A stretch of 7,428 nucleotides of DNA from CALKKN01 sp041571375. GTDB lineage: Bacteria; Pseudomonadota; Gammaproteobacteria; Xanthomonadales; SZUA-36. Shown piece after piece: positions 6,648-7,428 of this stretch (position 1 is the stretch's first letter; each line of letters opens with the position of its first letter). The notes below the pieces were generated by a model, which had not been told where the DNA came from, searched no databases, and saw only the letters and a program-made list of their open reading frames with translations. A program made the translations under genes and the position numbers. The DNA is taken from positions 1-7,428 of the forward strand of contig JBFFUJ010000123.1 in NCBI GenBank assembly GCA_041571375.1, given 5' to 3'.

Positions 6648-7428
6648 ATGTCGTTGTTTGGCGAACTCAAACGGCGCAATGTGTTCCGCGTGGCGATCGC
6701 CTACCTGGCGGCGTCCTGGCTGCTGATCGAGGTCGCCGAGACGATTTTTCCCCTGTTCGGATTCGGCGACACGCCGGCGCGCCTCGTCGTCATCCTGCTG
6801 GTCATCGGTTTTCCGTTGTTCCTGGTCTTTTCCTGGCTGTACGAGCTCACGCCCGAGGGGCTGAAGCTGGAGAAGGACGTCGACCGTACCGGGCCGGCGT
6901 CGCGTGCCGGCACCACGCGCCTGGACCGCGTTATCATGGTGCTGCTGGTTCTGGCGGTGGGCTATTTCTCGGTGGACAAGTTCGTCATCGAGCCGCGGCG
7001 GGTGGCGGAGATCGTCGAGGAGACGGCGCAGCAGGCCCGTTCGGCGGCGCTGGTCGAGTCCTATGGCGAGCAGTCCATCGCGGTGTTGCCGTTCGTCAAC
7101 CTGAGTGCCGATCCCGAGCAGGAGTATTTCGCCGACGGCATCTCCGAAGAGATCCTCAACCTGCTGGCGCAGATCCCCGAACTGCGGGTGATTTCGCGCT
7201 CCTCGGCGTTTTCCTTCAAGGGCAGGGACATCGCCATTCCGGAGGTGGCGAGGCAGCTGAACGTCGCGCACGTGCTGGAAGGTTCGGTGCGCAAGGCCGG
7301 CGAGCGGGTGCGCATCACCGCGCAGCTGATCGACGTGGTCACCGACCGTCACCTGTGGTCGGACACTTTCGATCGCGAACTGAACGATATCTTCGCAATA
7401 CAGGACGAGATCGCCAATTCCATAGTCA
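6648..7428 (+). CDS. Membrane-anchored TolB-like domain protein, probably with TPRs beyond the edge (3' end cut)
   Basis: 260 codons are visible before the window ends. The N-terminus FGELKRRNVFRVAIAYLAAS (4-23) starts a membrane region with likely segments at 14-36, 44-66 and 93-109, the second ending in the recurrent motif YELTPEG. Positive residues before the first segment suggest a cytoplasmic N-terminus, which with three segments places the rest in the periplasm. Residues 143-260 are a TolB-like N-terminal domain (COG5616 type): SIAVLPFVNLSADPEQEYFA (143-162), DGISEEILNLLAQIPELRVI (163-182), VARQLNVAHVLEGSVRKAGE (200-219) and ITAQLIDVVTDRHLWSDTFD (223-242). In this family the domain usually leads into TPR repeats and often follows a CadC-like DNA-binding or adenylate cyclase domain; neither is present here. 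The cellular function is unsettled; a scaffolding or signalling role is only a guess. Confidence 0.85.
   Translation, partial: MSLFGELKRRNVFRVAIAYLAASWLLIEVAETIFPLFGFGDTPARLVVILLVIGFPLFLVFSWLYELTPEGLKLEKDVDRTGPASRAGTTRLDRVIMVLLVLAVGYFSVDKFVIEPRRVAEIVEETAQQARSAALVESYGEQSIAVLPFVNLSADPEQEYFADGISEEILNLLAQIPELRVISRSSAFSFKGRDIAIPEVARQLNVAHVLEGSVRKAGERVRITAQLIDVVTDRHLWSDTFDRELNDIFAIQDEIANSIV

Overview
This is a GC-rich chromosomal window that reads as ordinary gammaproteobacterial core genome. Every complete protein has a close, near full-length counterpart in the E. coli proteins as I remember them: MnmA, HflD, ClpS, ClpA, IF-1 and an AcnA-type aconitase. The order clpS-clpA followed by convergent infA is also the E. 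coli order. The partial membrane protein with a TolB-like domain at the right edge is of a type I associate with environmental gammaproteobacteria (Chromatiales-like, Woeseia- or Wenzhouxiangella-like) rather than enterics. The exact taxon cannot be decided from the sequence.

Left part (1-3248), all on the minus strand and read from right to left: mnmA (tRNA 2-thiouridylase) overlaps hflD by the four bases ATGA. After a 118-base gap comes acnA (aconitase), which leaves the window just after its first cluster cysteine. The gap holds a plausible acnA promoter, so acnA need not depend on the mnmA transcript.

Middle (3249-6300): a 90-base divergent region separates mnmA from clpS. clpS (N-degron adaptor) and clpA (AAA+ unfoldase of the ClpAP protease) form a co-directional pair. 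A GC-rich hairpin lies just before a strong clpA ribosome binding site. clpA ends 14 bases from the end of the convergent gene infA (translation initiation factor IF-1).

Right part (6301-7428): a 96-base region divides infA from a tRNA-Gly(GCC) gene that has a textbook sigma-70 promoter. The tRNA has an unusually long, foldable 3' trailer ending in a strong intrinsic terminator. A membrane-anchored TolB-like protein then starts and runs off the edge.

Functionally the window covers tRNA modification, regulated proteolysis (ClpS hands N-degron substrates to ClpA, which feeds ClpP, not present here), translation initiation, a tRNA and the TCA cycle. I see no mobile element, CRISPR array, defence cassette or other clear new system. 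The points most worth a second look are the structured trailer after the tRNA, the possibly leaderless clpS mRNA, the hairpin before clpA, and the TolB-like protein of unsettled function.
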